From an uncultured Pelagibacteraceae bacterium (lineage in GTDB: Bacteria > Pseudomonadota > Alphaproteobacteria > Pelagibacterales > Pelagibacteraceae), in the NCBI GenBank assembly GCA_902560805.1, contig CACENW010000005.1, positions 28,852 to 92,851 on the forward strand: a DNA stretch of 64,000 nucleotides, given 5' to 3'. Below, piece after piece: positions 25,197 through 39,048 of the stretch. How positions within the stretch are numbered: the first letter of the stretch is position 1; each line of letters opens with the position of its first letter. Both the position numbers and the translations under genes were made by a program. Under the pieces are notes generated by a model. That model was not told the origin of the DNA. It was given only the letters and a program-made list of their open reading frames with translations, and ran no database searches.

Positions 25197-26327
25197 ATGA
25201 ACACAGAAAAAAATATTAAGACATTAATTGTAAAAAAACCTCTTAAATTAGATTGTGGTAAAACTATAAACAATTTTCCAGTTGCATTCGAAACTTATGG
25301 GTCTTTAAATGAGAATAAAGACAATGCTATATTAGTATTTCATGCACTAACTGGAGATCAATTTGTAACTGGTTTAAACCCTATTACTAAAAAAGATGGT
25401 TGGTGGAGTTTTGCAGTAGGTCCAGACAAAGCAATAGATACCAATAAATATTTTGTTATTTGTTCAAATGTAATTGGCGGATGTATGGGATCTTATGGAC
25501 CAAGTCATAAAGATCCTGAAACACAGAAAACTTTTGGAACTGATTTTCCAGTTATTACAATTAATGACATGGTGAATGCACAATATAATTTACTTGAACA
25601 CTTTGGAATTAATAAACTATTTGCAATTACTGGAGGTTCTATGGGAGGTATGCAAGTTCTTCAATTTATCACCAACTTTCCTGATAAAGCTAAGACTGTT
25701 ATACCCATTGCTACAACTTCGAGTCATTCAGCACAGAATATTGCTTTCAATGAACTAGGAAGACAGGCAATCACTGCTGACAGCAATTGGAAAGATGGAA
25801 ATTATGAAACTAATAACACAAATCCAGGTAAAGGGCTTGCTGTTGCAAGAATGGCAGCTCATATAACTTATCTCTCAAAAAAAGGTTTACAGGAAAAGTT
25901 TGGAAGAAAATTGCAAGAAAGAGAAGATTTGAAATTTGGCTTTGATGCAGATTTTCAAATTGAGAGTTATTTGAGATACCAAGGATCTGTATTTGTAGAT
26001 AGATTTGATGCAAACAGCTACCTCTACATAACAAGAGCTATGGATTATTTTGATTTAGTTAAACAATTTAATGGGAATTTGTCTGATGCATTTAAAAAAA
26101 CAAAAGCTAAATTTTTTGTAATTTCTTTTACTTCTGATTGGCTTTATCCAACCCAAGAAAATAAAGATATTGTTATAGCTTTGAATTCTATTGGAGCAGA
26201 TGTTGGCTTTGTAGAAATTGTATCTGATAAAGGTCACGACTCTTTTTTATTGGATGTTCCTGATTTTTTAAACGCACTAAAGAATTTCTTAGACAAATCT
26301 TATACTGAGTTAAAAAATGAAAAATGA
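25197..26327 (+). CDS. metX: Homoserine O-acetyltransferase (or O-succinyltransferase), MetX
   Basis: Alpha/beta-hydrolase-fold acyltransferase that activates homoserine in methionine synthesis. The catalytic triad can be seen: nucleophile Ser in 'ITGGSMGGMQVLQF' near residue 145, Asp in 'FTSDWLYP' and His in 'SDKGHDSFLLD' near 347. 'VFHALTGDQF' provides the oxyanion region. Length (376) is typical. It is preceded by an AAAGG ribosome site, a SAM-II riboswitch and a consensus promoter, so it is expected to be repressed when SAM is plentiful. Its end overlaps metW by 11 bases. Acyl donor (acetyl or succinyl CoA) cannot be decided by eye. Confidence 0.95.
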   Translation: MNTEKNIKTLIVKKPLKLDCGKTINNFPVAFETYGSLNENKDNAILVFHALTGDQFVTGLNPITKKDGWWSFAVGPDKAIDTNKYFVICSNVIGGCMGSYGPSHKDPETQKTFGTDFPVITINDMVNAQYNLLEHFGINKLFAITGGSMGGMQVLQFITNFPDKAKTVIPIATTSSHSAQNIAFNELGRQAITADSNWKDGNYETNNTNPGKGLAVARMAAHITYLSKKGLQEKFGRKLQEREDLKFGFDADFQIESYLRYQGSVFVDRFDANSYLYITRAMDYFDLVKQFNGNLSDAFKKTKAKFFVISFTSDWLYPTQENKDIVIALNSIGADVGFVEIVSDKGHDSFLLDVPDFLNALKNFLDKSYTELKNEK

Positions 26328-26913
26328 ATTTAAAGTAATATCAGATTTAATTGAAGATAATAAAAAAGCTCTAGATGTAGGTTGTGCAGATGGAACTTTG
26401 ATGCAATATTTAAAAGAAAATAAAAATATAAATGTAAGAGGACTAGAAATATCTAAGGAAAAAGTACAAGAATGTATTGCTAAAGGATTAACTGTAATAG
26501 AAGGTAATGCAGAAAAAGACTTAAAACAATTTCCTGATAAATCATTTGACTATGTAGTGTTGAGTCAAACACTCCAAGCATTTTTAAGCCCTGAACTTGT
26601 TTTAGATGAACTTTTAAGAGTTGGAAAAAAAGCAATTGTAACGATACCAAATTTTGGTAATTGGAAAGTTAGATTGCATCTATTATTTAAGGGCACAATG
26701 CCAATAACAAAATCATTACCGGAACAATGGCACAGCACGCCTAATTTGCATATGTGTACAATTAAAGATTTTGTAAATTTTATAAAATCTAAAGAAATCA
26801 AAATGATAAAAACTTTAGCTTTAAATAATAATAATGTTTCAAATATAACAAATAATAATTTAGGAACTAAAAATTTATTTGCTGATCTTGGAATATTTTT
26901 AATAGAAAAATAA
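26317..26913 (+). CDS. metW: Methionine biosynthesis protein MetW
   Basis: Methyltransferase-fold protein that accompanies MetX in many proteobacteria and is needed for, or stabilises, its activity. The SAM-binding-like motif 'KALDVGCADGTLMQYL' is near residue 17, followed by 'VRGLEISKEKVQECI', 'FDYVVLSQTLQAF' near 83 and 'IPNFGNWKVRLHLLFKGTMP', which are characteristic of MetW. Length (198) is normal. It overlaps the metX stop by 11 bases, so translation is likely coupled, and it falls under the same SAM-II control. Confidence 0.94.
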   Translation: MKNEFKVISDLIEDNKKALDVGCADGTLMQYLKENKNINVRGLEISKEKVQECIAKGLTVIEGNAEKDLKQFPDKSFDYVVLSQTLQAFLSPELVLDELLRVGKKAIVTIPNFGNWKVRLHLLFKGTMPITKSLPEQWHSTPNLHMCTIKDFVNFIKSKEIKMIKTLALNNNNVSNITNNNLGTKNLFADLGIFLIEK

Positions 26914-27633
26914 ATGAAAGTAGAAATTATATCCTGCCTACAAGATAATTATAGTTATTTAATTATTGATGAAGGTAAACTCGAAGCTTGTGTTGTTGAT
27001 CCAAGTGAAGCTAAACCGATAATTGATTACTTAAACGGTAAAAATATTAATTTAAAATATATTTTAAATACTCATCATCATTACGATCATATTGGAGGTA
27101 ACACTGAATTAAAAAAAAGATTTGGATCTGTTGTTTTGGGATTTAATGGAGATGCAAAAAGAATACCAGAGATTGATATCTTATTAAAAGATAATGAAAT
27201 TTGGAATAGTGGAAATTTTAAAGCTAAAATTATTCATATCCCAGGACACACTACGGGACATATTTGTTTTTATTTTTTCGACGAAAACTTACTATTCACT
27301 GGAGATACACTCTTTTCACTTGGGTGTGGTAGAATTTTTGAGGGTACATATGAACAAATGTATGACTCTTTAAATAAATTAAAATCCTTACCTAAAGAAA
27401 CCAAAATCTATTGTGGTCATGAATATACTCTAAACAATTCAAAATTCTGTTTGGAACATGACTCTGAAAATTCTTCTTTATTAAAGAAAATAGAATTTAT
27501 AAAAAAACAAAGAAATAATAATTTGCCTACTATTCCATCAACCTTACAAGATGAAATTGATTGTAATATTTTTTTAAGAGCAAATGACTTAAAAACCTTT
27601 TCAAAATTAAGGGATTTAAAGGATAATTTCTAA
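26914..27633 (+). CDS. gloB: Hydroxyacylglutathione hydrolase (glyoxalase II)
   Basis: Metallo-beta-lactamase-fold thioesterase that hydrolyses S-lactoylglutathione to lactate and glutathione in methylglyoxal detoxification. The metal-binding motif T-H-H-H-x-D-H-I-G-G is near residue 53, with further ligands in 'HIPGHTTGHICFYF', 'LFTGDTLFSLGCGRIFEG' and 'IYCGHEYT'. The last part 'SLLKKIEFIKKQRNNNLPTIPSTL' is the GloB substrate-binding domain, so this is a true glyoxalase II rather than a generic MBL protein. Length is 239. It begins directly after the metW stop and probably belongs to the metX operon. Confidence 0.93.
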   Translation: MKVEIISCLQDNYSYLIIDEGKLEACVVDPSEAKPIIDYLNGKNINLKYILNTHHHYDHIGGNTELKKRFGSVVLGFNGDAKRIPEIDILLKDNEIWNSGNFKAKIIHIPGHTTGHICFYFFDENLLFTGDTLFSLGCGRIFEGTYEQMYDSLNKLKSLPKETKIYCGHEYTLNNSKFCLEHDSENSSLLKKIEFIKKQRNNNLPTIPSTLQDEIDCNIFLRANDLKTFSKLRDLKDNF

Positions 27634-27643
27634 CTAATTCAGC

Positions 27644-27671
27644 TTGACTATAGGCTTCCGGTAACTATATT
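27644..27671 (+). promoter_or_regulatory. Candidate promoter of rplU-rpmA-obgE
   Basis: TTGACT (27644-27649) and TATATT (27666-27671) are spaced by 16 bases in the 66-base gap between gloB and rplU. The comparatively G+C-rich spacer (TAGGCTTCCGG) stands out from the surroundings. This would give a leader of about 20 bases for the ribosomal protein genes. Confidence 0.5.
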
Positions 27672-27699
27672 GCTGTAACTTAATTTAAAAATACTTACT

Positions 27700-28098
27700 A
27701 TGTCATACGCAGTAATAAAAACAGGTGGTAAACAGTACAAAGTTAAATCTGGCGAAATATTAAAAATCGAAAAACTACCAGACTCAAAGCCTGAAACTAA
27801 GATAGAATTTAATGAAATCCTAGCATACGGAGATGATAAAAATATTGAAGTTGGAGCTCCTAATATTGACGGTGCTAAGGTAGAGGCAGATTTAATTAAA
27901 AATAGTAAAAATAGAACAATTCTAATTTTCAAAAAAAGAAGAAGACAAAATTCAAGAAGAAAAAATGGACATAGACAACAATTTTCTTTGATAAGAATTA
28001 ACAAAATTTTTTCAAAAGATGGTAAAGTATTATCTGAAGCTGAAAAAATTAAACCAGCTTCCAAAAAAGAGGAAGTTAAAGAAGCTGCAAATAAATAA
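27700..28098 (+). CDS. rplU: 50S ribosomal protein L21
   Basis: Large-subunit ribosomal protein L21. The N-terminus 'SYAVIKTGGKQYKV', 'GAPNIDGAKVEADLI' and 'KKRRRQNSRRKNGHRQQF' (the RNA-binding K-x-x-x-x-R-R-K-x-G-H-R-Q signature) are conserved. At 132 residues it carries a lysine/glutamate-rich C-terminal tail of ~25 residues beyond the E. coli length, common in Alphaproteobacteria. It leads the conserved rplU-rpmA-obgE gene order. Confidence 0.96.
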   Translation: MSYAVIKTGGKQYKVKSGEILKIEKLPDSKPETKIEFNEILAYGDDKNIEVGAPNIDGAKVEADLIKNSKNRTILIFKKRRRQNSRRKNGHRQQFSLIRINKIFSKDGKVLSEAEKIKPASKKEEVKEAANK

Positions 28099-28112
28099 TT
28101 ATTAGGTAAATT

Positions 28113-30473
<2,361 letters not shown>

Positions 30474-31724
30474 ATGAATAATTATATGAATTTAATCGGT
30501 GAAAGAGCAAGAAAAGCAAGTCAATATAAAATAGACACAAAAATTAAAAATAATGTTTTAGCCTCCTATGCTAAAATGCTTGAGGAAAATAAAGGTCTAA
30601 TAATTAAAGAAAATACTAAAGATATTAATTATGCAAAAAAAATAGGGTTAAAAGAAAATTTAATTAATAGACTTCATTTAAATGAGAAAAAAATAAACGA
30701 CATCAAAAGTTCTATTATTAGTATTATTAGATTTAAAGATCCTATTGATCATGTTTTAGAAAAGTGGAAAAGACCTAATGGATTAAATATTAGCAGAGTA
30801 TCAATTCCAATAGGGGTGATTGGCGTAATTTATGAAAGTAGACCAAATGTTACATCAGATGTTGCAAGTTTATGTTTTAAATCAGGTAATGCAGTAATCT
30901 TAAGAGGAGGTTCTGAAGCAATCAATTCAAATAGAGTTTTGTCAAAACTATTTAGAAAAGCGCTCAAAAAAAATAAAGTAGATGAAAACTTTATACAATT
31001 TATAGACTCTAAAAACAGAAAGATGGTTGATGTAATGCTTTCTAAAATGAAAGAATATATTGATGTTATAATTCCACGTGGTGGAAAAAATCTTGTAAGA
31101 AAAGTTCAAGAGCTATCTAAGGTTCCAATTATTGGTCATCTTGAGGGTATTTGTCATACATATGTCGACAAAGACGCTGAACTAAAGATGGCAAATAAAG
31201 TTGTTTCTAACGCAAAATTAAGGAACACCAGTATATGTGGTGCAACTGAAACTATTATTATGCATAAGAATATTGTCAAAAAATTTAGCAATACAATCCT
31301 GGGTAATTTAGAAAAAAATGGTTGTAAAATTTATGGAGAAAAGACTTTGGCTAAATTTTACAAAGGTAAAATTTTTAAAGCTACTGAAAAAGATTGGTCT
31401 ACAGAATATTTAAGCTCTGCAGTTTCGGTTAAAATAGTAAACAACCTCAATGAAGCTATAAGTCATATTAACAAGTATGGAACAATGCATACAGACTCAA
31501 TAATTACAAAAAACAAAAAAACAGCAAATCAATTTCTAAAGGAAGTCAAAAGCTCTATTGCTATGCATAACACTTCAACTCAATTTGCAGATGGAGGTGA
31601 ATTTGGGTTCGGAGGAGAGGTTGGAATTTCTACCAATGTACTTCCACCAAGAGGGCCTGTGGGACTTAATCAACTTGTTTCATATAAATACCAAATTACA
31701 AGTAACGGCAAAATAAGAAATTAA
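30474..31724 (+). CDS. proA: Gamma-glutamyl phosphate reductase (glutamate-5-semialdehyde dehydrogenase)
   Basis: Reduces gamma-glutamyl phosphate made by ProB to glutamate semialdehyde, using NADPH. Characteristic stretches are 'ISIPIGVIGVIYESRPNVT'-type sequence near residue 110, 'GNAVILRGGSEAINSN' near 137, the active-site Cys in 'LRNTSICGATETI' near 255 and 'FGFGGEVGISTNVLPPRGPVG' near 380. Length (416) is normal. It follows proB without a gap and is followed one base later by the TTG of nadD. Confidence 0.96.
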   Translation: MNNYMNLIGERARKASQYKIDTKIKNNVLASYAKMLEENKGLIIKENTKDINYAKKIGLKENLINRLHLNEKKINDIKSSIISIIRFKDPIDHVLEKWKRPNGLNISRVSIPIGVIGVIYESRPNVTSDVASLCFKSGNAVILRGGSEAINSNRVLSKLFRKALKKNKVDENFIQFIDSKNRKMVDVMLSKMKEYIDVIIPRGGKNLVRKVQELSKVPIIGHLEGICHTYVDKDAELKMANKVVSNAKLRNTSICGATETIIMHKNIVKKFSNTILGNLEKNGCKIYGEKTLAKFYKGKIFKATEKDWSTEYLSSAVSVKIVNNLNEAISHINKYGTMHTDSIITKNKKTANQFLKEVKSSIAMHNTSTQFADGGEFGFGGEVGISTNVLPPRGPVGLNQLVSYKYQITSNGKIRN

Positions 31725-31725
31725 T

Positions 31726-32247
31726 TTGAAATTAAATAAGACAAAAATAGGCATTTTAGGAGGATCATTTGATCCTGCTCACAAAGGTCATCTGGCTATT
31801 TCAAAAGAAGCAAAAAAAAGATTTGAGCTTAAAAACATTATTTGGGCAATCACAAAAAAAAATCCTTTTAAAAATCAAAGTAAAACCTCGGTTACTGAAA
31901 GAATAAAATTCTGTAAAAAAATTATTGGTAACAATTCATTTATAAAAGTGAGATTTTATGAAAATAAAATTAATTCAAATAAAACAATCGATTTAATTAA
32001 TCATTTGAAAAAAAATAAAAATATTGAAATCTATTTTTTAATGGGAGCAGATAACTTAATAAATTTTCACAAATGGTATAGATCAAAATCTATTTCACAA
32101 AAGTGTAATATTTTGGTTTTCGATAGACATGGCTATAAAAAAAACTCATTAAAATCAAAGACATTTAAGGCTCTCGGTAGTACCACCCTCAAATTCATAG
32201 AGTTTAATAAAGTCAACATTTCATCTTCTCAATTAAGAAAAATTTGA
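31726..32247 (+). CDS. nadD: Nicotinate-nucleotide adenylyltransferase
   Basis: Adenylates nicotinate mononucleotide in NAD synthesis. The nucleotidyltransferase motif 'GILGGSFDPAHKGHLAIS' is at the N-terminus, 'YFLMGADNLINFHKWYRS' near residue 103 and 'INISSSQLRK'-type 'VNISSSQLRK' at the C-terminus, all NadD hallmarks. At 173 residues it is a little shorter than E. coli NadD (213). The start is TTG at 31726, one base after the proA stop. No ATG lies before the active-site motif, so TTG is nearly forced. In the conserved proBA-nadD-rsfS order. Confidence 0.93.
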   Translation: MKLNKTKIGILGGSFDPAHKGHLAISKEAKKRFELKNIIWAITKKNPFKNQSKTSVTERIKFCKKIIGNNSFIKVRFYENKINSNKTIDLINHLKKNKNIEIYFLMGADNLINFHKWYRSKSISQKCNILVFDRHGYKKNSLKSKTFKALGSTTLKFIEFNKVNISSSQLRKI

Positions 32248-32264
32248 TAGTCTAAATTTAATTA

Positions 32265-32615
32265 ATGGATAAAATTTCAGATCTCAAAGAAATTGTAATC
32301 ACCACATTAGATCTTAACAAGGCTGAAGACATAGTAACTATTGATCTAAAAGATAAAAGTTCTATGGCAGATTATATGATAATAGCAAGCGGTACATCAT
32401 CTAGACATATACAGTCTTTATCTGAACAAGTATTAGAAAAACTTAAAGATAATGGGATTAAAGACTCTAAAATAGAAGGTAAAGAAAGTGGTGAATGGAA
32501 ATTGGTAGACGGTATAGATCTAATCGTTCATATTTTTCACCCAGAGAAAAGAAAATTTTATGAATTAGAAAAAATCTGGTCAGAGTTTATTCCCAAAGAA
32601 AAAGTAATGATATGA
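32265..32615 (+). CDS. rsfS: Ribosome silencing factor RsfS
   Basis: Small protein (116 residues) that binds L14 and blocks subunit joining when nutrients are short. Conserved parts are 'EDIVTIDLKDKSSMADYMIIASGTSSRHIQSLS' in the first half and 'EGKESGEWKLVDGIDLIVHIFHPEKRKFYELEKIW' in the second, which define the RsfS/Iojap family. It follows nadD after 17 bases and overlaps ctpA by 4 bases (ATGA). The rlmH gene that usually follows is absent at this place. Confidence 0.95.
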   Translation: MDKISDLKEIVITTLDLNKAEDIVTIDLKDKSSMADYMIIASGTSSRHIQSLSEQVLEKLKDNGIKDSKIEGKESGEWKLVDGIDLIVHIFHPEKRKFYELEKIWSEFIPKEKVMI

Positions 32616-33748
32616 AAATAATTAAATATTATTCATTTATTTTTTTATCATTTTTTTATTTAATTCCAGCAAACTCGTCTGAAGTAGATATTTATAAAAA
32701 GATAGATTTATTTGGTGAGGTTTTAGAAAAAATAAACAGAGAGTATATTGATGAGATCAACCAATCTGAAAGCATGGACTCTGCTATCAATGGTTTACTT
32801 CAATCTTTAGACCCTTATTCTTCTTATATGTCTCCTGAAATTTTGGAGGAGATGCAAACAGAAACTAGCGGTGAATTTGGTGGCCTTGGAATTGAGGTAA
32901 GTATGGAAGCAGGAGTTGTTAAAGTTATTTCACCTATTGACGACACACCAGCGTCAAAAGCTGGATTAAAAGCTGGTGATTACATTGTGAAAATTAATGA
33001 TACACAAGTTCAAGGAAAATCTCTGAGTGAAGCTGTTGATTTAATGCGAGGCCCAGTAGGTTCAAGTATAGAATTAACAGTTAGACGTAGAGGAGAAAAA
33101 AAAGCATTAACATTTAATATCACTAGAGAAATAATTGAAATTCAATCAGTTAAGTCAGAGTTATTAGAAGAAAATATTGGCTATATTAGATTAACTTCAT
33201 TTAATGAAAACAGTAGTGATCAAATAGAAAAACAAATAAAGAAATTAAAAAAAAATAAAAATCTTAATTCTTTTATTTTGGATTTAAGAAATAATCCAGG
33301 TGGATTGCTAAACCAGGCAATAAGAATATCTGATTTCTTTTTAGAAAATGGTGAAATTGTCTCCACTAAAAGTAGAAAAAAATCTGATAATAGAAAATGG
33401 TTTGCAAAAAAAGGAGACATAACTGACGGAAAAACATTATTAGTATTGATAAATTATGGATCAGCTTCAGCATCAGAAATTGTTGCAGGAGCTTTAAAAG
33501 ACCACAAAAGAGCAATTGTTGTAGGTGAAAACAGTTATGGAAAAGGTTCAGTTCAATCTATTATTCCTCTCAAAAATAGAGGCGCAATACGTTTAACTGT
33601 TGCGAAATATTATCTTCCATCTGGAAAATCAATATCTGAGGTTGGTGTACGTCCAGACATAGAAGTGAATGAAGAAGGTGATAACTTTAAAATAAGAACC
33701 GAAACAGATAATCAACTAAATTACGCAATTAAATTACTTAACGGATAA
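32612..33748 (+). CDS. ctpA: Carboxy-terminal processing protease (S41)
   Basis: Periplasmic serine/lysine peptidase of the CtpA/Prc family, acting on envelope proteins. An N-terminal signal peptide (residues 1-~22, 'IIKYYSFIFLSFFYLIPANS') is followed by the helical segment with 'LLQSLDPYSSYMSPE', a PDZ domain near 95-165 ('FGGLGIEVSMEAGVVKVISP', 'AGLKAGDYIVKIN'), and the S41 core. The catalytic Ser lies in 'NYGSASASEIVAGAL' near 285 and Lys in 'NSYGKGSVQSI' near 310. Length (378) is slightly short for the family. It overlaps rsfS and is followed by rppH after one base. Confidence 0.94.
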   Translation: MKIIKYYSFIFLSFFYLIPANSSEVDIYKKIDLFGEVLEKINREYIDEINQSESMDSAINGLLQSLDPYSSYMSPEILEEMQTETSGEFGGLGIEVSMEAGVVKVISPIDDTPASKAGLKAGDYIVKINDTQVQGKSLSEAVDLMRGPVGSSIELTVRRRGEKKALTFNITREIIEIQSVKSELLEENIGYIRLTSFNENSSDQIEKQIKKLKKNKNLNSFILDLRNNPGGLLNQAIRISDFFLENGEIVSTKSRKKSDNRKWFAKKGDITDGKTLLVLINYGSASASEIVAGALKDHKRAIVVGENSYGKGSVQSIIPLKNRGAIRLTVAKYYLPSGKSISEVGVRPDIEVNEEGDNFKIRTETDNQLNYAIKLLNG

Positions 33749-33749
33749 A

Positions 33750-34226
33750 ATGAAAAAAGATTTAAGTAATCTTCCACTTAGAAGTGGTGTTGGAATTGTT
33801 GTATTAAATAAAGAGAACAAAGTATTTGTTGCCAAAAGAATAGATAACCCCAAAAATTTTTGGCAAATGCCCCAAGGCGGTGTAGATGAAGGTGAGGATT
33901 TTTTAAAAGCTGCTTACAGAGAACTTGAAGAAGAAACCAGTATTAAAAATGTAAAATTAATAAAAGAGTTAGATGGGACTATAACCTATGATCTTCCAGA
34001 TAGATTACTTGGTTTGATCTGGAAAGGAAAGTACAGAGGTCAAAAGCAAAAATGGTTTTTAATGAGATTTGTTGGAATGGATAATGAAATAAACATCAAA
34101 ACCAAACACCCTGAATTTTTAGAATGGAAATGGGTAGACCTAGATAAAATTACAGACTTGGTAGTTGATTTCAAACTACACGTGTACGAAGAAGTCAAAG
34201 ATAAAGTAAAAAAAATTCTTAATTAA
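33750..34226 (+). CDS. rppH: RNA 5'-pyrophosphohydrolase (Nudix), RppH/NudH
   Basis: Nudix hydrolase that removes pyrophosphate from RNA 5' ends, starting mRNA decay, and can also cleave dinucleoside polyphosphates. The Nudix box is complete: G-G-V-D-E-G-E-D-F-L-K-A-A-Y-R-E-L-E-E-E near residue 43. 'FWQMPQGG' before it and 'YRGQKQKWFLMRF' after it are RppH-specific. Length (158) is normal. It closes the plus-strand run that began at rplU and overlaps the end of the convergent atpC by 8 bases, so no room is left for a dedicated terminator. Confidence 0.95.
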   Translation: MKKDLSNLPLRSGVGIVVLNKENKVFVAKRIDNPKNFWQMPQGGVDEGEDFLKAAYRELEEETSIKNVKLIKELDGTITYDLPDRLLGLIWKGKYRGQKQKWFLMRFVGMDNEINIKTKHPEFLEWKWVDLDKITDLVVDFKLHVYEEVKDKVKKILN

Positions 34227-34610
34227 GAGTTTTTAAAACTTCAATTTTTTGATCTACTAAATATTTAGTTTGATCATTTATATCTGATTTTCCTGCCTCT
34301 CCTTCAGCTTTTTTCAGTAAATCCTGTTGAACAGATTTATCCATATCAGATAAATTATAAATTGAGCTAGTTAGAATAGACAAATTATTATTTTTAAACT
34401 CTACTATACCATCCTCAACATAATAATTTTCATCACCAGATTTTGAGCTTACTTTGATGATACCTGGTTTTAAAAATGAGATAATTGAAATGTGATCTTT
34501 TAATATCCCCATTTCTCCCTCAAAAGCAGGTACTACGACCTCTGACACATCTTCTTTCACTAAAAAAGATTTTTCAGGATTTACTATCTCAATTTTAAAC
34601 TCTTCACTCA

Positions 34611-34611
<1 letters not shown>
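34219..34611 (-). CDS. atpC: ATP synthase F1 epsilon subunit
   Basis: Rotor subunit that couples gamma to the c-ring and can inhibit ATP hydrolysis. The N-terminal beta-sandwich is recognisable: 'FKIEIVNPEKSFLVKEDVSEVVVPAFEGEMGILKDH' (V-P-G/A-x-E-G-x-x-G-I-L), followed by a helical C-terminus. Length is 130. It is the last gene of the atpHAGDC operon; its start overlaps the atpD stop by one base. Confidence 0.93.
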
Positions 34612-36904
<2,293 letters not shown>

Positions 36905-36910
36905 ATCAAA

Positions 36911-38446
36911 TTAAGATTTAAGAGTTTCCTTTAATTGAGTAATCAGTTCAACTAATAACTTTTCTTTATCTTCTTCTAGTTTTCCTGAACTTTGTATCGA
37001 CTCAATAATCTCAGGTTTTTCTGACTTACATTTATCTATGATTTTACTTTCAAAACCTGCAACATCCTTTAAATCGATATCATCAAGATATCCTTTAACG
37101 CCACAGAAAACCGAAATTACTTGTTCAGCAACTGTCATTGGAGAATATTGCTTTTGTTTTAGAAGCTCGGTTAATTTTGATCCTCTATTCAATAGCTGTT
37201 GAGTAGACGCATCTAAATCCGATCCAAATTGAGCAAATGCTGCCATTTCTCTATATTGAGCAAGCTCAAGTTTCATAGATCCTGAAACTTTTTTCATGGC
37301 TTTAGTTTGCGCAGATGAACCTACCCTTGAAACTGACAAACCAACGTTAATTGCAGGTCTTATTCCTTGGTTGAATAGTTCAGTTTCTAAGAAAATCTGA
37401 CCATCTGTAATTGAAATTACGTTTGTTGGAATAAACGCAGATACGTCTCCACCTTGAGTTTCAATAATTGGAAGTGCTGTTAGAGATCCTCCACCATGTT
37501 CATCACTCAATTTTGCAGCTCTTTCTAATAATCTACTATGTAAATAGAATACATCTCCTGGATAAGCCTCACGTCCTGGAGGTCTTCTAAGTAAAAGAGA
37601 CATTTGTCTATAAGCTACTGCTTGTTTTGATAAATCATCATAGATAATTAACGCGTGCATTCCATTATCTCTGAAATATTCACCCATAGCACAACCAGTA
37701 TATGGAGCTAAAAACTGAAGTGGTGCTGAGTCAGATGCTGTTGCCGCAACAATCGTTGTATATTCCATTGCACCAGCTTCTTCTAAAGTTTTTTGAATTT
37801 GTCTAACAGTTGATCTCTTTTGACCTACAGCAACATAAATACAATATAATTTTTGTTTTTCATCACCTGATTCATTAATCTTTTTTTGGTTTATGATCGC
37901 GTCAACTGCAACAGCAGTTTTTCCTGTTTGTCTATCACCAATAATTAATTCCCTTTGTCCTCTTCCGATTGGAACCAAACTATCAATTGATTTTAACCCT
38001 GTTTGCATTGGTTCATTAACTGATTGTCTAGGGATAATTCCAGGAGCCTTAACCTCTACTCTGCTCTTTTGTACACTTTTATCTAATGCACCTTTACCAT
38101 CAATTGGATTTCCCAAACCATCAACTACTCTACCTAGAAGTTCTTTTCCTACTGGTGTATCAACAATATTTCCTGTTCTTTTTACAACATCGCCCTCTTT
38201 AATATTTCTATCATCACCAAAAATTACAACACCAACATTTTCGCTCTCTAAATTTAAGGCCATACCTTTAGAGCCATCAGAAAATTCAACCATTTCTCCA
38301 GCCTCAACATTATCAAGGCCATAAATTCTAGCGATACCGTCTCCAACTGATAAAACTTGACCTACCTCAGTAACCTCCGCTTTATCTCCAAAATTTTTGA
38401 TTTGTTCTTTTAATATCTTTGTAACTTCTGAAGGATTTATTTCCAT
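36911..38446 (-). CDS. atpA: ATP synthase F1 alpha subunit
   Basis: Non-catalytic nucleotide-binding subunit of F1. It shows '[22 protein letters not shown]' near the N-terminus, the P-loop '[21 protein letters not shown]' near residue 168, '[37 protein letters not shown]' near 265 and '[17 protein letters not shown]' (arginine-finger region). Length (511) is standard. It follows atpH directly. Confidence 0.98.
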   Translation of the reverse strand: MEINPSEVTKILKEQIKNFGDKAEVTEVGQVLSVGDGIARIYGLDNVEAGEMVEFSDGSKGMALNLESENVGVVIFGDDRNIKEGDVVKRTGNIVDTPVGKELLGRVVDGLGNPIDGKGALDKSVQKSRVEVKAPGIIPRQSVNEPMQTGLKSIDSLVPIGRGQRELIIGDRQTGKTAVAVDAIINQKKINESGDEKQKLYCIYVAVGQKRSTVRQIQKTLEEAGAMEYTTIVAATASDSAPLQFLAPYTGCAMGEYFRDNGMHALIIYDDLSKQAVAYRQMSLLLRRPPGREAYPGDVFYLHSRLLERAAKLSDEHGGGSLTALPIIETQGGDVSAFIPTNVISITDGQIFLETELFNQGIRPAINVGLSVSRVGSSAQTKAMKKVSGSMKLELAQYREMAAFAQFGSDLDASTQQLLNRGSKLTELLKQKQYSPMTVAEQVISVFCGVKGYLDDIDLKDVAGFESKIIDKCKSEKPEIIESIQSSGKLEEDKEKLLVELITQLKETLKS

Positions 38447-39004
38447 TTATGCCTCTATCATTCTATTTTCGATTTGTTGTAATTTGCTTTTAATTGAGGT
38501 GTCAACCATAGTACTCCCTACCTGTACTACGAGACCTCCTATTAAACTTTCATCATGCTTGTAGTTTAATTTTATTTTTGAACTAAAATTTTTAGTTAAT
38601 TCTTCTGTAATTTGCATAATTTCTTCATTAGATAACTCTTTAGCAGACTTTAATTCTGCTTTTAATTCACCTCTTTTTTCTGAACAAATTTCAATAAAAC
38701 TTTTAAGAATTCTTTCTACAAAAAAGAACCTTCTTTTTTGAATTAAAAAACTTAAGAAGTTTTTTAACAATTGATCAAATTTATAATTTTCTGAGATTAT
38801 ATTAACTATTTTTAATAAATCATCTTGGCTATTAGTTGGATCTTTTATTAAATTTGAAAAATCTTGACTTTGTTCTAATAATTTTAGAATTGAAAGTGAT
38901 TGCTCTTCTATTTGAGACGTAACACTTCTCTCAGCAGATAATTCATAAAGCGCAAGAGAATATCTTTCTGCTGAAGTAATTGAAAATCCTGTGTCTTTGC
39001 TCAA
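38447..39004 (-). CDS. atpH: ATP synthase F1 delta subunit
   Basis: Peripheral-stalk subunit holding F1 to the b subunits. The OSCP/delta family pattern is visible: 'AERYSLALYELS' at the N-terminus, then 'LLKNFLSFLIQKRRFFFVERILKSF' and the C-terminal 'DESLIGGLVVQVGSTMVDTSIKSKLQQIE'. Length is 185. The start is TTG, supported by an AGAGGT ribosome site six bases upstream (39011-39016). It is the first gene of the operon; F0 genes (a, b, c) are elsewhere, as usual in Alphaproteobacteria. Confidence 0.93.
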   Translation of the reverse strand: MSKDTGFSITSAERYSLALYELSAERSVTSQIEEQSLSILKLLEQSQDFSNLIKDPTNSQDDLLKIVNIISENYKFDQLLKNFLSFLIQKRRFFFVERILKSFIEICSEKRGELKAELKSAKELSNEEIMQITEELTKNFSSKIKLNYKHDESLIGGLVVQVGSTMVDTSIKSKLQQIENRMIEA

Positions 39005-39010
39005 CTCGAT

Positions 39011-39016
39011 ACCTCT
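39011..39016 (-). promoter_or_regulatory. Shine-Dalgarno site deciding the TTG start of atpH
   Basis: Read on the minus strand the site is AGAGGT, six bases before TTG (39004-39002). No ATG near this position is in frame, so the site fixes TTG as the initiation codon. Confidence 0.65.
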
Positions 39017-39048
39017 AAAATGTTGAAGATTATTTTAAAATCACGCTC

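Noticed and set aside
27648..28064. Minus-strand open frame of 138 codons over rplU
   Set aside because: Antisense to ribosomal protein L21; hydrophobic translation arises from the reverse of lysine/glutamate codons.
37893..38324. Plus-strand open frame of 143 codons over atpA
   Set aside because: Antisense to the highly conserved start of atpA, including the P-loop region; proline/serine-rich translation typical of a shadow frame.
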